Below are positions 39,781-48,526 of a stretch of 64,000 nt of DNA, in pieces. The stretch lies in contig NZ_PPHF01000181.1 in the NCBI RefSeq assembly GCF_002904335.1, positions 1 through 64,000 of the forward strand. The letters run 5' to 3'. The notes beneath the pieces were generated by a model that did no database searches, was not told where the DNA came from, and saw nothing but the letters and a program-made list of their open reading frames with translations. This DNA is from Amycolatopsis sp. CA-126428. Lineage in GTDB: Bacteria; Actinomycetota; Actinomycetes; Mycobacteriales; Pseudonocardiaceae. Numbering within the stretch: position 1 is the stretch's first letter; each line of letters begins with the position of its first letter. The position numbers and the translations under genes are program-made.

Positions 39781-42714
39781 TCAGCGGCCGGTGGCGGAAT
39801 CCGGCTCCACCGCGGTGCGCTCGGCGAATGCGGTGACCGCCGGCCCGGTGCCGCCGGTCCGGCCGAGTTGCCCCAGCACCACCGCGAGGTCCGCGCGCAC
39901 GGCGGCCATGCCCTGGTGGTCCATGATCGTCTCGCGTACCGCGAGCGCTTGTTCGAAGTACCCGCGGGCGGCATCGAGCCGGCCCGCGGCGACGCACACC
40001 TCGCCGAGGTTGTGCAGCAGGTGGCCTTCGCCGATCACGTCGCGGCTGTCCCGGACCATGTCCAGCACCTCCGACAGCGTCCGGACCGCGGCATCGTGCT
40101 CCCCCGCGCGCGACTGCACCTGACCCACCCGGCGCATGGCGTGCGTGATGCCGCCCGCGTACCGCAGTTCGCGGTAGCTGCCGAGCGCCTCGGCCAGATC
40201 CGCCTGCGCGGCCTCGATCCGGTTCCGCCGCGCCAGCACGTGCGCCCGCTGGGTGAGCACGGTCGCCCGGCCGACCACGTCGGCGGCGCGGTCGAAGTCC
40301 CGCAGCGACCGCGCGTACAGCTCCATCGCCAGGTCTTCGTCCCCGGTGCGCCGGGCCAGCAACGCCAGGTCGCGGCGGCACAGCCCCAGGCCGACGGGCT
40401 CGTCGAGCTCGACGAACAGCGCCAGTGCCTCGGTCAGCAGCTCGTGCGCGCGGGCCGCCCGGCCGGTGGTGAGGTGCTGCGTGCCGAGTGAACTGAGCAG
40501 CACCGCGGTACCCCGGGTGTTGCCGGCCGCGCGGGTGGCGGTCAACGCGGCGGTGTGCGTGCGTTCCCAGTCGTCCAGCAGCCCGCGGGCCTCGAACAAC
40601 GTGGCCGAGGTGACGGCGAGGTCCCAGGCCAGTTCGTCCAGCCCGGCCGCGGCGGCCTGCAGGACCGCGGCGCACAGGTTCTCCTGCTCGTCGGCCAGCC
40701 AGCCGAGCGGATCGGCGAGCAGCTGCTCGACGTGGTCGGGGTCCGGCCGCCACCGGGGCGCCCGCCCGTGCACGACCGTGTAGTCGCCGCCGTAGATCCG
40801 CCGGTGCGCGTCCTCGGCCAGCGCCAGCCAGCCGCCGAGCACCCGGTCCAGCGCGGCCGCGCGCCCGTTCGCCTCGACCTCGGCGAGCTTCTCCCGCGCG
40901 AACAACCGCACCATGTCCTGGTACCGGTAGGCGAATTCGCCGCCGGGGCCCATCCCGGCGACGTCGAGCATCTGCACGTCCACCAACGGTTCGAGCAGGT
41001 CCGAGGGGTGGCGGCGGTCGTCGTCGAGCGCGGCGCCCGCCACCCACCCGGACAGCGACGGCGCCTCCGGCAGGCTCAGCAGCCCGAAGAGCCGGCGCGA
41101 GCGCGGGTCCAGCCCGTCGTGGGTCAGCGACAGGCTCGCGCGGATGGTCATCTCGCCGTGCGCGAGCTCGTCGAGGCGGTGGCGCTCGCTGGCCAGCCGC
41201 TGCACCATCGACGCGAGTGTCCAATGGGGACGCGCGGCGAGCCGGGCGGCGATAATCCGCAGCGCCAGCGGGAGCCCGCCGACGGTGCGCACCAAGGCAC
41301 TGGCCGCTTCCCGCTCCCGGTCGGTGCGGTCGTGGCCGATCACCCGGCCGATCAGCTCCAGCGACTCTTCGGGGCGCAGCACCTCCAGCTCGACGCGGCG
41401 GGCGCCCGGCACGCCGGTGAGCCGCGAACGGCTGGTGACCAGCACCGCGCAGCGCGGGTTGCCCGGCAGCAGCGGCAGCACCTGCTGTTCGCTGACCGCG
41501 TCGTCGAGCACGACCAGCACCCGCCGGTCGGCGAGCAGGGTGCGGTACATGTCCGCGCGCCCCGCGAGGTCCTCGGGCAGCAACGGGCCCGGGATGCCGA
41601 GCGCCACCAGGAACCGGCCGATCACCTCGGCCGCGCCGCTCGGTTCGGCGCGGGTGCCGCGCAGGTCGCAGTAGAGCTGCCCGTCCGGGAAGTGCTGCTC
41701 GGCCAGCCGGTGCCCGAGCAGCGCCGCCACCGTGCTCTTGCCGACGCCCGGCCGCCCGACGACCACCAGCACCCCCAGCGCCGTGCTGTCCGGGCCGCGG
41801 GTCAGGATGCCGGTCGCCTCGGCGAGGACGTCTTCGTGCCCGACGAAGTCCGCGGTGGCGGCGGGCAGCTGGCGGGGCACCCGCACCCGCGGCGTCGCGG
41901 GCTCCGGGGTGTCCTCGCCGGGTTCCGGGGGGTGGTAGCGCAGCTCGGGCGCACCCGCCAGGATCGCCGCCTCCAGGCCCCGCAGGTCCGGCCCGGGTTC
42001 CAGGCCGAGCTCGTCGATCAGCAGGTCACGGCCGACGCGGTAGGCCTCGAGCGCCTCGGCTTGGCGGCCGGAGCGGTAGAGCGCGACCATCAGCAGCGCC
42101 CGCAACCGCTCCCGCAGGGGGTGCTCGCGCACCAGCCGGGCCGTCTCGCCGACCACCTGGCGGTGCTTGCCGAGCCCGAGTTCCAGTTCGAGGTAGTCCT
42201 CGGTCGCGGTGAGGTGGTCCTCGTCCAGGCGCAGCGCCCGCGTCCGCAGCGTCGGGCTGGAGAGCCCGCTCAGGCACGGGCCGCGCCAGAGCGCGACGGC
42301 CGCGCGCAACGTCGCCGCCGCCTGCGCCGCCCGGCCCTCCTTGATCAGCGTGCGGGCCCGGGCGACCAGCCCGGTGAAGACCTGGGCGTCGATCCGCCGG
42401 GGCTCGACCCGCAGCCGGTACCCCGGCGGCCGCGTCTCGATGGTGACGCCGACCCCGCCGTCGGTCAGGTTGCGGCGCAGCCGGGACACGCAGATCTGCA
42501 CCTGCGTCCGCGCCGTGTCCGGCGGGTTCTCTTCCCACAGCGCGTCCACCAGGCTGTCGATGCTGACGACCTGGTTGGCCTCCATCAGCAGGAACGCGAG
42601 CACCGCCTGCTGGCGGCCGGGTGGGACGTGGACCGCCCCGGCGGACCCTTCCACTTCGATCGGACCGAGGATGCGCAGCGTCGCGTCGGCCGTCTCGGTT
42701 GTCGTCACTGCCAT
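39781..42714 (-). CDS. AfsR-type SARP regulator with NB-ARC ATPase and TPR repeats
   Basis: About 977 aa from the ATG at 42714; a GTG two codons later (42708) has better spacing to the GAGG ribosome site and may be the true start. Order: winged helix (~12-105, LRILGPIEVEG), BTAD (~110-255, ELGLEPGPDLRGLEAAIL), NB-ARC with P-loop GRPGVGKSTVAALLG and VLVVLDDAV, then TPR-like repeats to the C-terminus. It shares its architecture with the 8499-11696 protein, so the cluster is framed by two large AfsR-like regulators plus the small SARP. It probably controls the cluster, integrating a nucleotide or phosphorylation signal as AfsR does. Confidence 0.88.
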   Translation of the reverse strand: MAVTTTETADATLRILGPIEVEGSAGAVHVPPGRQQAVLAFLLMEANQVVSIDSLVDALWEENPPDTARTQVQICVSRLRRNLTDGGVGVTIETRPPGYRLRVEPRRIDAQVFTGLVARARTLIKEGRAAQAAATLRAAVALWRGPCLSGLSSPTLRTRALRLDEDHLTATEDYLELELGLGKHRQVVGETARLVREHPLRERLRALLMVALYRSGRQAEALEAYRVGRDLLIDELGLEPGPDLRGLEAAILAGAPELRYHPPEPGEDTPEPATPRVRVPRQLPAATADFVGHEDVLAEATGILTRGPDSTALGVLVVVGRPGVGKSTVAALLGHRLAEQHFPDGQLYCDLRGTRAEPSGAAEVIGRFLVALGIPGPLLPEDLAGRADMYRTLLADRRVLVVLDDAVSEQQVLPLLPGNPRCAVLVTSRSRLTGVPGARRVELEVLRPEESLELIGRVIGHDRTDREREAASALVRTVGGLPLALRIIAARLAARPHWTLASMVQRLASERHRLDELAHGEMTIRASLSLTHDGLDPRSRRLFGLLSLPEAPSLSGWVAGAALDDDRRHPSDLLEPLVDVQMLDVAGMGPGGEFAYRYQDMVRLFAREKLAEVEANGRAAALDRVLGGWLALAEDAHRRIYGGDYTVVHGRAPRWRPDPDHVEQLLADPLGWLADEQENLCAAVLQAAAAGLDELAWDLAVTSATLFEARGLLDDWERTHTAALTATRAAGNTRGTAVLLSSLGTQHLTTGRAARAHELLTEALALFVELDEPVGLGLCRRDLALLARRTGDEDLAMELYARSLRDFDRAADVVGRATVLTQRAHVLARRNRIEAAQADLAEALGSYRELRYAGGITHAMRRVGQVQSRAGEHDAAVRTLSEVLDMVRDSRDVIGEGHLLHNLGEVCVAAGRLDAARGYFEQALAVRETIMDHQGMAAVRADLAVVLGQLGRTGGTGPAVTAFAERTAVEPDSATGR

Positions 42715-42760
42715 CCTCGTCGTGTTCGTACCCCAGCGCCCTCGTCGGCTCTGCCCCGGA

Positions 42761-42772
42761 CAGACCGGTCTG
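42761..42772 (-). promoter_or_regulatory. Perfect 12-bp palindrome upstream of the AfsR-type gene
   Basis: CAGACCGGTCTG is a perfect palindrome 47-58 bases upstream of the ATG at 42714. A related element is found upstream of the SARP gene at 39352-39363. It may be a repressor operator. Confidence 0.35.
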
Positions 42773-42874
42773 GCGACCCCCGATGTTCGAATGTAGGGGG
42801 TGGTGTCACACACGACCATCTCTGCACCGGCATATCGCCCGACTGCCGCAGCGGGAGGTGGCCACGCACCCGGT

Positions 42875-42907
42875 GATAACGCCGTGATTGCGCCGGAATG
42901 CGCGAAT
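42875..42907 (+). promoter_or_regulatory. Candidate SARP box upstream of the SnoaL-like gene
   Basis: GATAACGCCGT, GATTGCGCCGG and AATGCGCGAAT are in tandem at an 11-bp period. The first unit differs in one base from GATAACGCCGG in the SARP-NRPS promoter, linking this gene to the same regulon. Confidence 0.6.
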
Positions 42908-42950
42908 CCGCCAGAGTCGATGCCGACAGCACCGTCCCCAAGGAGCGATC

Positions 42951-43346
42951 ATGGTCGGTGACCTCCCCAGCCTGACCGCCAGCGCGGCGACCACGCCGTG
43001 CGGCGTCGATCACGTGCGGCTGCTCTACCGGTACCTCGACGCCGGCGAGTTCGACGGCTACGCGTCGTTGCTGGACGAGAACGTGCAGGTCCGCGGGGTC
43101 GGCGCGGTACCGGCGTACGGGCGCGAAGCAGCGGCGGAAGCCGCCCGCGCGGCCCCCGCGGCGCGGCACGAGCTGTACAAGATCATCGCCGCGGCCGACA
43201 GCGTCGTGGTGACCGGCCGCCGCCTCGCGCGCGACCCGGACACCGGCCGGACGGAGTTCGACTTCGCCGACGTGTTCACCCTCTCCGACGACGCACTGGT
43301 GCTCAGCCAGCGGCGGTTCCACTACCTGGCGGAACTCGCCGGCTGA
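42951..43346 (+). CDS. SnoaL/NTF2-fold small protein
   Basis: A 131-aa protein from the ATG at 42951, with AAGGAGCG upstream. The pattern VRLLYRYLDAGEFDGYASLLDENVQV followed by an alternating beta region and the FDFADVFTLSDDALVLSQRRF ending is typical of the nuclear transport factor 2/SnoaL-like family (about 130 aa). Members include cyclases, isomerases and ligand-binding proteins, so catalysis cannot be assigned. The SARP-like box in its promoter suggests it belongs to the biosynthetic regulon; it would be the right-hand edge of the cluster. Confidence 0.75.
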   Translation: MVGDLPSLTASAATTPCGVDHVRLLYRYLDAGEFDGYASLLDENVQVRGVGAVPAYGREAAAEAARAAPAARHELYKIIAAADSVVVTGRRLARDPDTGRTEFDFADVFTLSDDALVLSQRRFHYLAELAG

Positions 43347-43411
43347 GCCTCCCGGGCGCCGGCCCGGTTCCCGGTTCGTCCGAGGCCGAGGAGCGCCGCT
43401 TCCCCGCCGGC

Positions 43412-43738
43412 TCAGCGCAGTTCGGTGCGGATCGCGGCCACGGCCTCCTCCGTGCCGAGTTCCGCGATGCACCGGCGGCCGCGACCGTTCTGGCGACGGC
43501 CTCCCGGACCGCCCACGCGGCGGCCGGCAGTCCTCGGTCGTCGAGGAGCAGTGCCACGCTCATGATGGCGTCGATGGGGTTGACCAGTCCCTTGCCCGCT
43601 ATGTCCGGTACGCTGCCGTGCACCGGACATAGCGGGCGAAACCCGTCTCCGGGTTGCGGTTGACCGATGCCGCCGTGCCGAGATCGCCGGCCAGGCCGGC
43701 CGTGACCTCGTGCATCAGCGAACGCCGTGGCAGGACAT
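43412..43738 (-). pseudogene. Decayed 3' fragment of an isopropylmalate/tartrate dehydrogenase-type gene
   Basis: Read in three minus-strand frames, the fragment gives LMHEVTAGLAGDLGTAASVN, then NPETGFARYV, then after a frameshift VHGSVPDIAGKGLVNPIDAI with VALLLDDRG, and after a second frameshift the ending CIAELGTEEAVAAIRTELR and a stop. The VHGSxPDIAGKGxxNP motif is the signature of beta-decarboxylating dehydrogenases (LeuB/tartrate dehydrogenase). Only about 105 C-terminal residues remain of a ~350-residue family, with two frameshifts, so this is a remnant. It may mark an old insertion or deletion boundary at the edge of the NRPS cluster. Confidence 0.75.
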
Positions 43739-43856
43739 CGGTCGGCTGCACGATGAGGCGGGCGATACTGCCCCGAAGGTCACGCTTGCGTACCTGGCAC
43801 CGTTACCGGCTGCCAGGCAGATTCGGCGTGGATACCCCTGGCTCGAGGAGGTGGAA

Positions 43857-44771
43857 GTGCGGCGCACACCGGACCCCGCGGAAGCCGTAGCGACTCCTGT
43901 GCGAGCAAAGAAGGTAGTGCCGGCCCGACCGAATCCGCCTGCGGTCGCCGCTCTTCTGAGCATGCAAGCCGCCGCGGGCAACGTGGCCACCCGCAGGTTC
44001 GTCCAGGCCCGCGTCCAGCGGATCGCCGAGTTTCACGAGATGCCGCCCTCACCCACGCTGAACATCGCCGAAACCGGGATGCGCAGCCGCTACGTCGGCA
44101 TGACCTATCCGGTGTTCAACGGCCAGCGGTCGTTTTACCGCAACGCTCTTCCCACCAACGCGACGACCCAGATCCGCAATGCGCTCAACCCGCCGATCCT
44201 GGAACCGGCGAGCAGCGGCCGGTGGCGCGTGACGGACCCAGGCAGGAATCTGGGCAGTGCCCTGGTCACCTATCCCCGGCCGGGCCCGTGGACGGGAATC
44301 TTCGACGCCGCGTGGCTTCGACAGGCGCTTGCGTCGTTCACCGTCAGCGCACCCGTGCTGGGGCCGCTCGTCGGCAGGCTGCCCACCAGTGGGCAGGTGA
44401 CGGTGTCGATGGTCGATGCCGCCGGCTTCAGGCAAGCCACGTTGACGCACGAGCAGCAGCACGTCGCCGATATCCGCCGCGCGTTCGCCGACATCTTCGC
44501 GGGCCGCTGGGACAGCGTCCTCACCGACCTGAGTGACGACCCGAACGCCTCGTTCGCCAGCCGTGGCGCGCTGGAAACCGAGATCGCACAACGGTCAGGG
44601 GTACGCGACGAACCCGGCGCCGACCTCATGACCAAGCTGGCCAACAGCCTGGTGCTGCGGATCGGCCTCGACGGCATGGTACGCGACCAGGTATTGAGCG
44701 AACCGATGTCGTTCACGAGCGCACGCTACGACCCTGGGATCCGGACGATCACCCTCGGCGTGGCGAACTGA
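43857..44771 (+). CDS. Predicted effector-like protein with an HEQQH motif
   Basis: A 304-aa protein from GTG 43857, which has GAGGAGG at good spacing; the frame is open further up but overlaps the pseudogene. After a Pro/Arg-rich start, the segment AALLSMQAAAGNVATRRFVQ followed by RVQR resembles the short AGN-type leader of proteins associated with extracellular contractile injection systems and DUF4157 proteins. The C-terminal half contains TLTHEQQHVADIRRAFAD, a possible zinc-binding helix of metallopeptidase type. There is no signal peptide. Function is unknown; an injected or secreted toxin-like effector is a reasonable guess. Confidence 0.6.
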   Translation: MRRTPDPAEAVATPVRAKKVVPARPNPPAVAALLSMQAAAGNVATRRFVQARVQRIAEFHEMPPSPTLNIAETGMRSRYVGMTYPVFNGQRSFYRNALPTNATTQIRNALNPPILEPASSGRWRVTDPGRNLGSALVTYPRPGPWTGIFDAAWLRQALASFTVSAPVLGPLVGRLPTSGQVTVSMVDAAGFRQATLTHEQQHVADIRRAFADIFAGRWDSVLTDLSDDPNASFASRGALETEIAQRSGVRDEPGADLMTKLANSLVLRIGLDGMVRDQVLSEPMSFTSARYDPGIRTITLGVAN

Positions 44772-45353
44772 TCGAGCGGGAAGCCGTTCAGACCTGATCC
44801 GGGTCGCCGGCCGGCTCGCGGTGGCCGGGGTCAGCTGCCAGGTCAGGACGGACAGGTCGTCGGGAGTCGCGTCCTGTCAGGACCGGCGCGCCCCGCAGCG
44901 ATATTTGAAGCCCAGCAAGGAAGGCACCCACCCGCGCATCGACGTTGTCGACGCGGACTCCGGCACCTGGGCACCCGGCGCGGACGATCTCGCCGAGCGC
45001 ATGAGCGAACGCGTACCGTCACTCGGGGATCGTGCGGTTCAACCAGCACGTGTTTGTCCGGTATGAGCGCCCGCTGTATCCCGGCGAGGTCGAACCCGGC
45101 TTCGCCATGGCGGCAAGCTCGCGAAGACGCCGAACATTCTGGCCCGCAGCAACAGCGAGCGCTGCCCGGCCGCCGCGTGGGACTCGAGCCGTCCGGCTTG
45201 AAGGTCGAGGCCGCCCACTGGCTCGCCCTGGTCATCCTGCGGCAGCAGCCGCGCCGGACGCCCGCAGCCGAGATCTGCGCTGTTGTGTCGGGAAGCGGTG
45301 GGTGCACCAGCTGGCTCGACGACCTGGAAGCGTTGCAGCGGCGGTAGCCGGAA
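44772..45353. other. No intact gene; probable remnants
   Basis: This 580-base stretch holds only short frames with mixed composition. The plus-strand tail ending near 45347 (LKVEAAHWLALVILRQQ, TSWLDDLEALQRR) looks more protein-like than the rest and may be the end of a degraded gene, but I cannot identify a family or a start. Confidence 0.4.
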
Positions 45354-45393
45354 CCCGTGAAGGACTCCTCGCCTGCGAGGAGTCCTTCACGGG
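45354..45393. terminator. Perfect 19-bp hairpin
   Basis: CCCGTGAAGGACTCCTCGC (45354-45372) pairs perfectly with 45375-45393 across a 2-nt CT loop. It lies immediately downstream of the minus-strand secreted-protein gene, ending 7 bases from its stop codon. Confidence 0.85.
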
Positions 45394-45399
45394 TACCAC

Positions 45400-45852
45400 T
45401 CAGCCGCAGTGGCTCGCCGCCGGTGAGGTTTCGACGTGCCGCTTGTTCGATGCGGTCGGGTAGTAGATGTCCCCGGCCGCGTGGATGCAGCGGCCGCTCG
45501 CCGTCACGTCGACCGGGCCCGCGTAGTACGAGTAGGTGCTGTCCTGCGCGTCCGGGCTGCCGTAGTAGTGGCACACCGCCGCGGGGCTCGTTTCGGTGCA
45601 GGCGACGATGAACACCGCCGTGCGGTACGGCTGGCCGTACGTGACGCCGAGGTGGTTCAGCCGGGCGCAGTTCACGCCCGTCGACGCGTTGAAGTACACC
45701 GCCAGCTCGGCGATGTCCGCGCCGCCGTAATTCACGACTTTGCGGTCGATCAGGGTGCCGCTGCAGTTGGTCGCCGCCGAAGCGGTGGCGGGCAGCGTGA
45801 CGAGGCCGGTCGCCGTCAGCAAGACGGCGAGCAGCATGGCGAACTTCTTCAC
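45400..45852 (-). CDS. Small secreted Cys-containing protein, SapA-like
   Basis: A 150-aa protein from GTG 45852, preceded by GAGGGAGA. A clear signal peptide (KKFAMLLAVLLTATGLV, cleavage near ATASA-A) is followed by ~120 residues with five cysteines (NCSG, VNCAR, VACTE, AVCHYYG, GRCIH) plus a sixth at the C-terminus (SHCG). The layout resembles actinomycete spore-associated protein A and related exported proteins of unknown function. It is monocistronic, bounded by the hairpin downstream and facing away from the flavin monooxygenase upstream. Confidence 0.7.
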   Translation of the reverse strand: MKKFAMLLAVLLTATGLVTLPATASAATNCSGTLIDRKVVNYGGADIAELAVYFNASTGVNCARLNHLGVTYGQPYRTAVFIVACTETSPAAVCHYYGSPDAQDSTYSYYAGPVDVTASGRCIHAAGDIYYPTASNKRHVETSPAASHCG

Positions 45853-45968
45853 GTGTGTCTCCCTCGGAACAGGCCGTGCGGCTGTACGGCGACCACGTCC
45901 GAGGGCGGACGCCGGTTGATCGGCCGGCCGGAACGTCACCCGATCGAGCCATCGGTGATCCGCCGCGA

Positions 45969-47237
45969 TCAGCCCGGCAGCACTTCCGGCGTGACGCCGC
46001 GTCGGGCGGACGCCGGGGCTCGCTCCGGTCGCAGCCCCACTCCGACGAGGTACACCGCGAACGTCCGGAGGATCGGCACCCACTGCGCCGCGGCCATGAG
46101 CCGGCCCGGCGGGCCTGCTTGCCGCCCGGAGACGATCGGGCCGGCGAGGTCGGTGTGCATGATCCGCTGCAGGGCCTGCACCAGCAGCAGTGACGGCCAC
46201 CGGCGCCGCCGGATGCGGGCGAGGTCGGTGCCGCGCACCGCTCTCCGCTGCAGCGGCCCGGCCAGCAAGGTCGCGGTCGCGACGGCGTCCTGGACGGCGA
46301 GGTTGATGCCCACGCCCCCGACCGGGGACATGGCGTGCGCGGCGTCGCCGATGCACAGCAAGCCTTCGGCGTGCCATCGGCGCAGCCGGTTGAGCCGGAC
46401 GTCGAGGAGCTTGACGTCGTCCATCGAGATCAGCTCGCCGACTCGGTCGGCGTACTCCGGGAGGAGTTCGGCCACGTCGCGCCGGAACGCGTCGATGCCG
46501 CGGGCGCGCAGCCGGCTGTCGGTGCCCTTGCGGGCGACGTACCCGATCTGGAAGTAGCCCTCGCGGGGGATGACGATCGCGAACCGGCCCCGGCCCGGCC
46601 GCCGGGTCAGCTGTTCGACCTGCTCGCCTTCGCGGCGCGAGAGCCGGAACCACCAGGTGTCGAACGGGACGCCGAACTCGGTCACCCCCAGCCCGGCCGC
46701 CGCCGGCAGTACCGAATTCCGGCCGTTGCACGCCACCGTCAGGTCCGCCCGGATCTCGCCTTCGACCGGCTCGCCGCCGGGCCCGCTCGTGCGGTAGCGG
46801 ACCCCGGCGACCCGGCCGCGCTCGTGGACCAGGGAGGTCACCGCGGCGCCCATTTCGAGCCGGAACGCCGGCTCCGCCCGCGCGGCGTCGGCGAGCAGGT
46901 TCAGCAGGTCCCACTGGGGAACGATCGTCACGTACGGATGCCGCACTCCCCACCTGCGCAACGCGCCGAAATCACCGATCCGCCGCACGCCGCCGTCTCC
47001 GTCGGGCAGGACCACTTCGGTGATCCGGGTCTGGGGCAACCGCGCGAACCGCTCCCCCAGCCCCAGCTCGTCGAGCAGCTGCAGGGTCGCCGGATGCACG
47101 GTGTCGCCGCGGAAGTCGTGCAGGAAGTCCTCGTGCTTCTCCAGCACCGTGACCTCGACCCCGGCCCTCGCGAGCAGCAAGCCCAGCACCATGCCCGCCG
47201 GGCCACCCCCCACGACGCAACACGTCGTCCGCTCCAC
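45969..47237 (-). CDS. FAD-dependent aromatic-hydroxylase-type monooxygenase
   Basis: About 422 aa from GTG 47237 (GGGGAA upstream); the frame reaches 47285 but without a good ribosome site. It has the three FAD/NAD(P)H signatures of the PHBH/UbiH group: CCVVGGGPAGMVLGLLLA near the N-terminus, DLTVACNGRNS in the middle and CIGDAAHAMSPVGGVGINLA near residue 285. FRGDTVHPATL marks the substrate side. Such enzymes hydroxylate aromatic or quinone substrates. It is outside the NRPS operons with no SARP box seen, so a role in tailoring the peptide is not supported. Confidence 0.85.
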   Translation of the reverse strand: MERTTCCVVGGGPAGMVLGLLLARAGVEVTVLEKHEDFLHDFRGDTVHPATLQLLDELGLGERFARLPQTRITEVVLPDGDGGVRRIGDFGALRRWGVRHPYVTIVPQWDLLNLLADAARAEPAFRLEMGAAVTSLVHERGRVAGVRYRTSGPGGEPVEGEIRADLTVACNGRNSVLPAAAGLGVTEFGVPFDTWWFRLSRREGEQVEQLTRRPGRGRFAIVIPREGYFQIGYVARKGTDSRLRARGIDAFRRDVAELLPEYADRVGELISMDDVKLLDVRLNRLRRWHAEGLLCIGDAAHAMSPVGGVGINLAVQDAVATATLLAGPLQRRAVRGTDLARIRRRRWPSLLLVQALQRIMHTDLAGPIVSGRQAGPPGRLMAAAQWVPILRTFAVYLVGVGLRPERAPASARRGVTPEVLPG

Positions 47238-47372
47238 AGTGCCCCGTTCCCCCGTCGACTGCCCACTCGCGGTCGCCCCCACCACCGTTTACACCTGACG
47301 GGACGGCGGTCTCGGGCGCCGGCGCGGACGAGAGTATTCAGGGCAGTTTTGTCGCACGAACGTCCCCATCGG

Positions 47373-47412
47373 CCGGGGCCGCACCGCGAGCGTGCCCGCG
47401 GTGCGGCCCCGG
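47373..47412 (-). terminator. Hairpin after the YopT-type protease gene
   Basis: A perfect 16-bp stem (CCGGGGCCGCACCGCG at 47373-47388, complement at 47397-47412) with an 8-nt loop lies 12 bases beyond the stop of the protease gene and closes the DUF2589 operon. Confidence 0.8.
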
Positions 47413-47423
47413 TCCCGGCGGCG

Positions 47424-48065
47424 TCAGTCGGCGAAGCTCCACAGGATGTAGCTGTCGTGGAGGTCGATCCGGTGCTCCCGGTAGGCCGCGCCGATCGCCA
47501 GCAGGAGCGTGCGCAGCTCGGCCCTCGACTTCGCCGAGAACTCGCCGATGTTCGGGTCGAACAGCCGGACGTCCTCGCGCGCGGACCGGTACAGGCCCAG
47601 TGAGTGGCCGCCCGACTTGCCCTTGATCGAGAGGATGAAGGCCTGCGAATGACGGCCGAACGCCGAGCCGACGATCTTCTCGGGTTCGTCGTTCGGCTTG
47701 TCCGTCGCGAACCCCCACTGGGCCGACGCCGTGGTGTCGCGGATGGCGAACCCGAGGCCGGCGGCCGACAGCGCGTTTTCCGTGGCGGGGTCGACGACGA
47801 ACCGCGACTGCGCCACGCGTTCGTACTCCGCCTGCAGGTCGACTGCTTTCGTCAGGCGCGTCGCGGCCTCCAGCAGCGGCTCGGCCACGGTCCCGCGGTT
47901 CGTCCAGTAGTCCCTGCCGCGGGCCTTCGCCACCAGCCACTGCACCACCAGGGCCCGGCAGACGCCGTTGCCGATGGTCACGCGCTCGCGGGCGGCTTCG
48001 GCCGACTGGTCGAACTCCTGCACTCCGGAGCCGCGCACCTTCGAGCTGATCTTCTCGTAGTCCAT
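47424..48065 (-). CDS. YopT-type (peptidase C58) cysteine protease, probable effector
   Basis: A 213-aa protein from the ATG at 48065, preceded by AAGGAAGG. The catalytic pattern fits the YopT/AvrPphB family: Cys36 in IGNGVCRALVVQWL, His154 in SGGHSLGLYR, and Asp170 in VRLFDPNIGEF. The 16-residue His-Asp spacing equals that of YopT. Family members are cytotoxic effectors that cleave prenylated GTPases or kinases in host cells. Free-living actinobacterial versions are uncharacterised. It has no signal peptide and is the last gene of a five-gene operon with DUF2589-like proteins, which may handle, deliver or restrain it. Confidence 0.82.
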   Translation of the reverse strand: MDYEKISSKVRGSGVQEFDQSAEAARERVTIGNGVCRALVVQWLVAKARGRDYWTNRGTVAEPLLEAATRLTKAVDLQAEYERVAQSRFVVDPATENALSAAGLGFAIRDTTASAQWGFATDKPNDEPEKIVGSAFGRHSQAFILSIKGKSGGHSLGLYRSAREDVRLFDPNIGEFSAKSRAELRTLLLAIGAAYREHRIDLHDSYILWSFAD

Positions 48066-48070
48066 GGTTT

Positions 48071-48523
48071 TCACCTTCCTTTGTGTGAACGGGTTTTCAC
48101 GGGAACAGCCGTCCCGGGCCCGCGGACCCGGTTGCGGGCCGCGACCACGACCGCGCACCGGCGGCCGCGGCGCAGCGGGCAGAACGGCACCACCGCCGTG
48201 GTGTCGCGGACGGTGAGCGTGCGCACGGTGACCCCGCCGCGCACCAGCCGGACGACGTAGGCCGTCGCGTCCGGCACCGGCGCCCAGCGCACCACCAGCC
48301 GGCCCCGGCGACGCCGGACGGTGAGGCACGCGGGCGCCGGCACCGGCGAGGCGGACACCCGGGCGTGGGCGCCGTCGACCGTGACCCGCACGGCTCGGGC
48401 GCCGTCCGGCGCGGTGATCCAGTACGCGGCTTCCAGCGCCCGCATGCCGACCGCGCCGACCGCACCGAATTCGCCGTTCAGCTCGCGGAACAGCGTCTGC
48501 AGCCCCTCGGCGACGGTGTCCAC
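48071..48523 (-). CDS. Small beta-rich protein, fibronectin type III-like
   Basis: A 150-aa protein. The second half (RGRLVVRWAPVPDATAYVVR, TLTVRDTTAVV, GRRCAVVVAARNRVRGPG) has the strand pattern and W-x-P-V-x-x-A-x-x-Y-x-V core of an FN3 domain. The first ~45 residues are helical. There is no signal peptide. It starts 3 bases after the upstream DUF2589-like stop and ends 5 bases before the YopT-type gene, so it is firmly part of the operon, possibly an adaptor or chaperone. Function unknown. Confidence 0.7.
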   Translation of the reverse strand: MDTVAEGLQTLFRELNGEFGAVGAVGMRALEAAYWITAPDGARAVRVTVDGAHARVSASPVPAPACLTVRRRRGRLVVRWAPVPDATAYVVRLVRGGVTVRTLTVRDTTAVVPFCPLRRGRRCAVVVAARNRVRGPGTAVPVKTRSHKGR

Positions 48524-48526
48524 CGG

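Noticed and set aside
45032-45463. Candidate gene in the 44.8-45.4 kb gap
   Set aside because: The frame runs through the 45354-45393 terminator into the end of the secreted-protein gene and shows no family features.
46335-47603. Plus-strand frame opposite the monooxygenase
   Set aside because: It shadows the FAD protein, with no ribosome site and biased composition.
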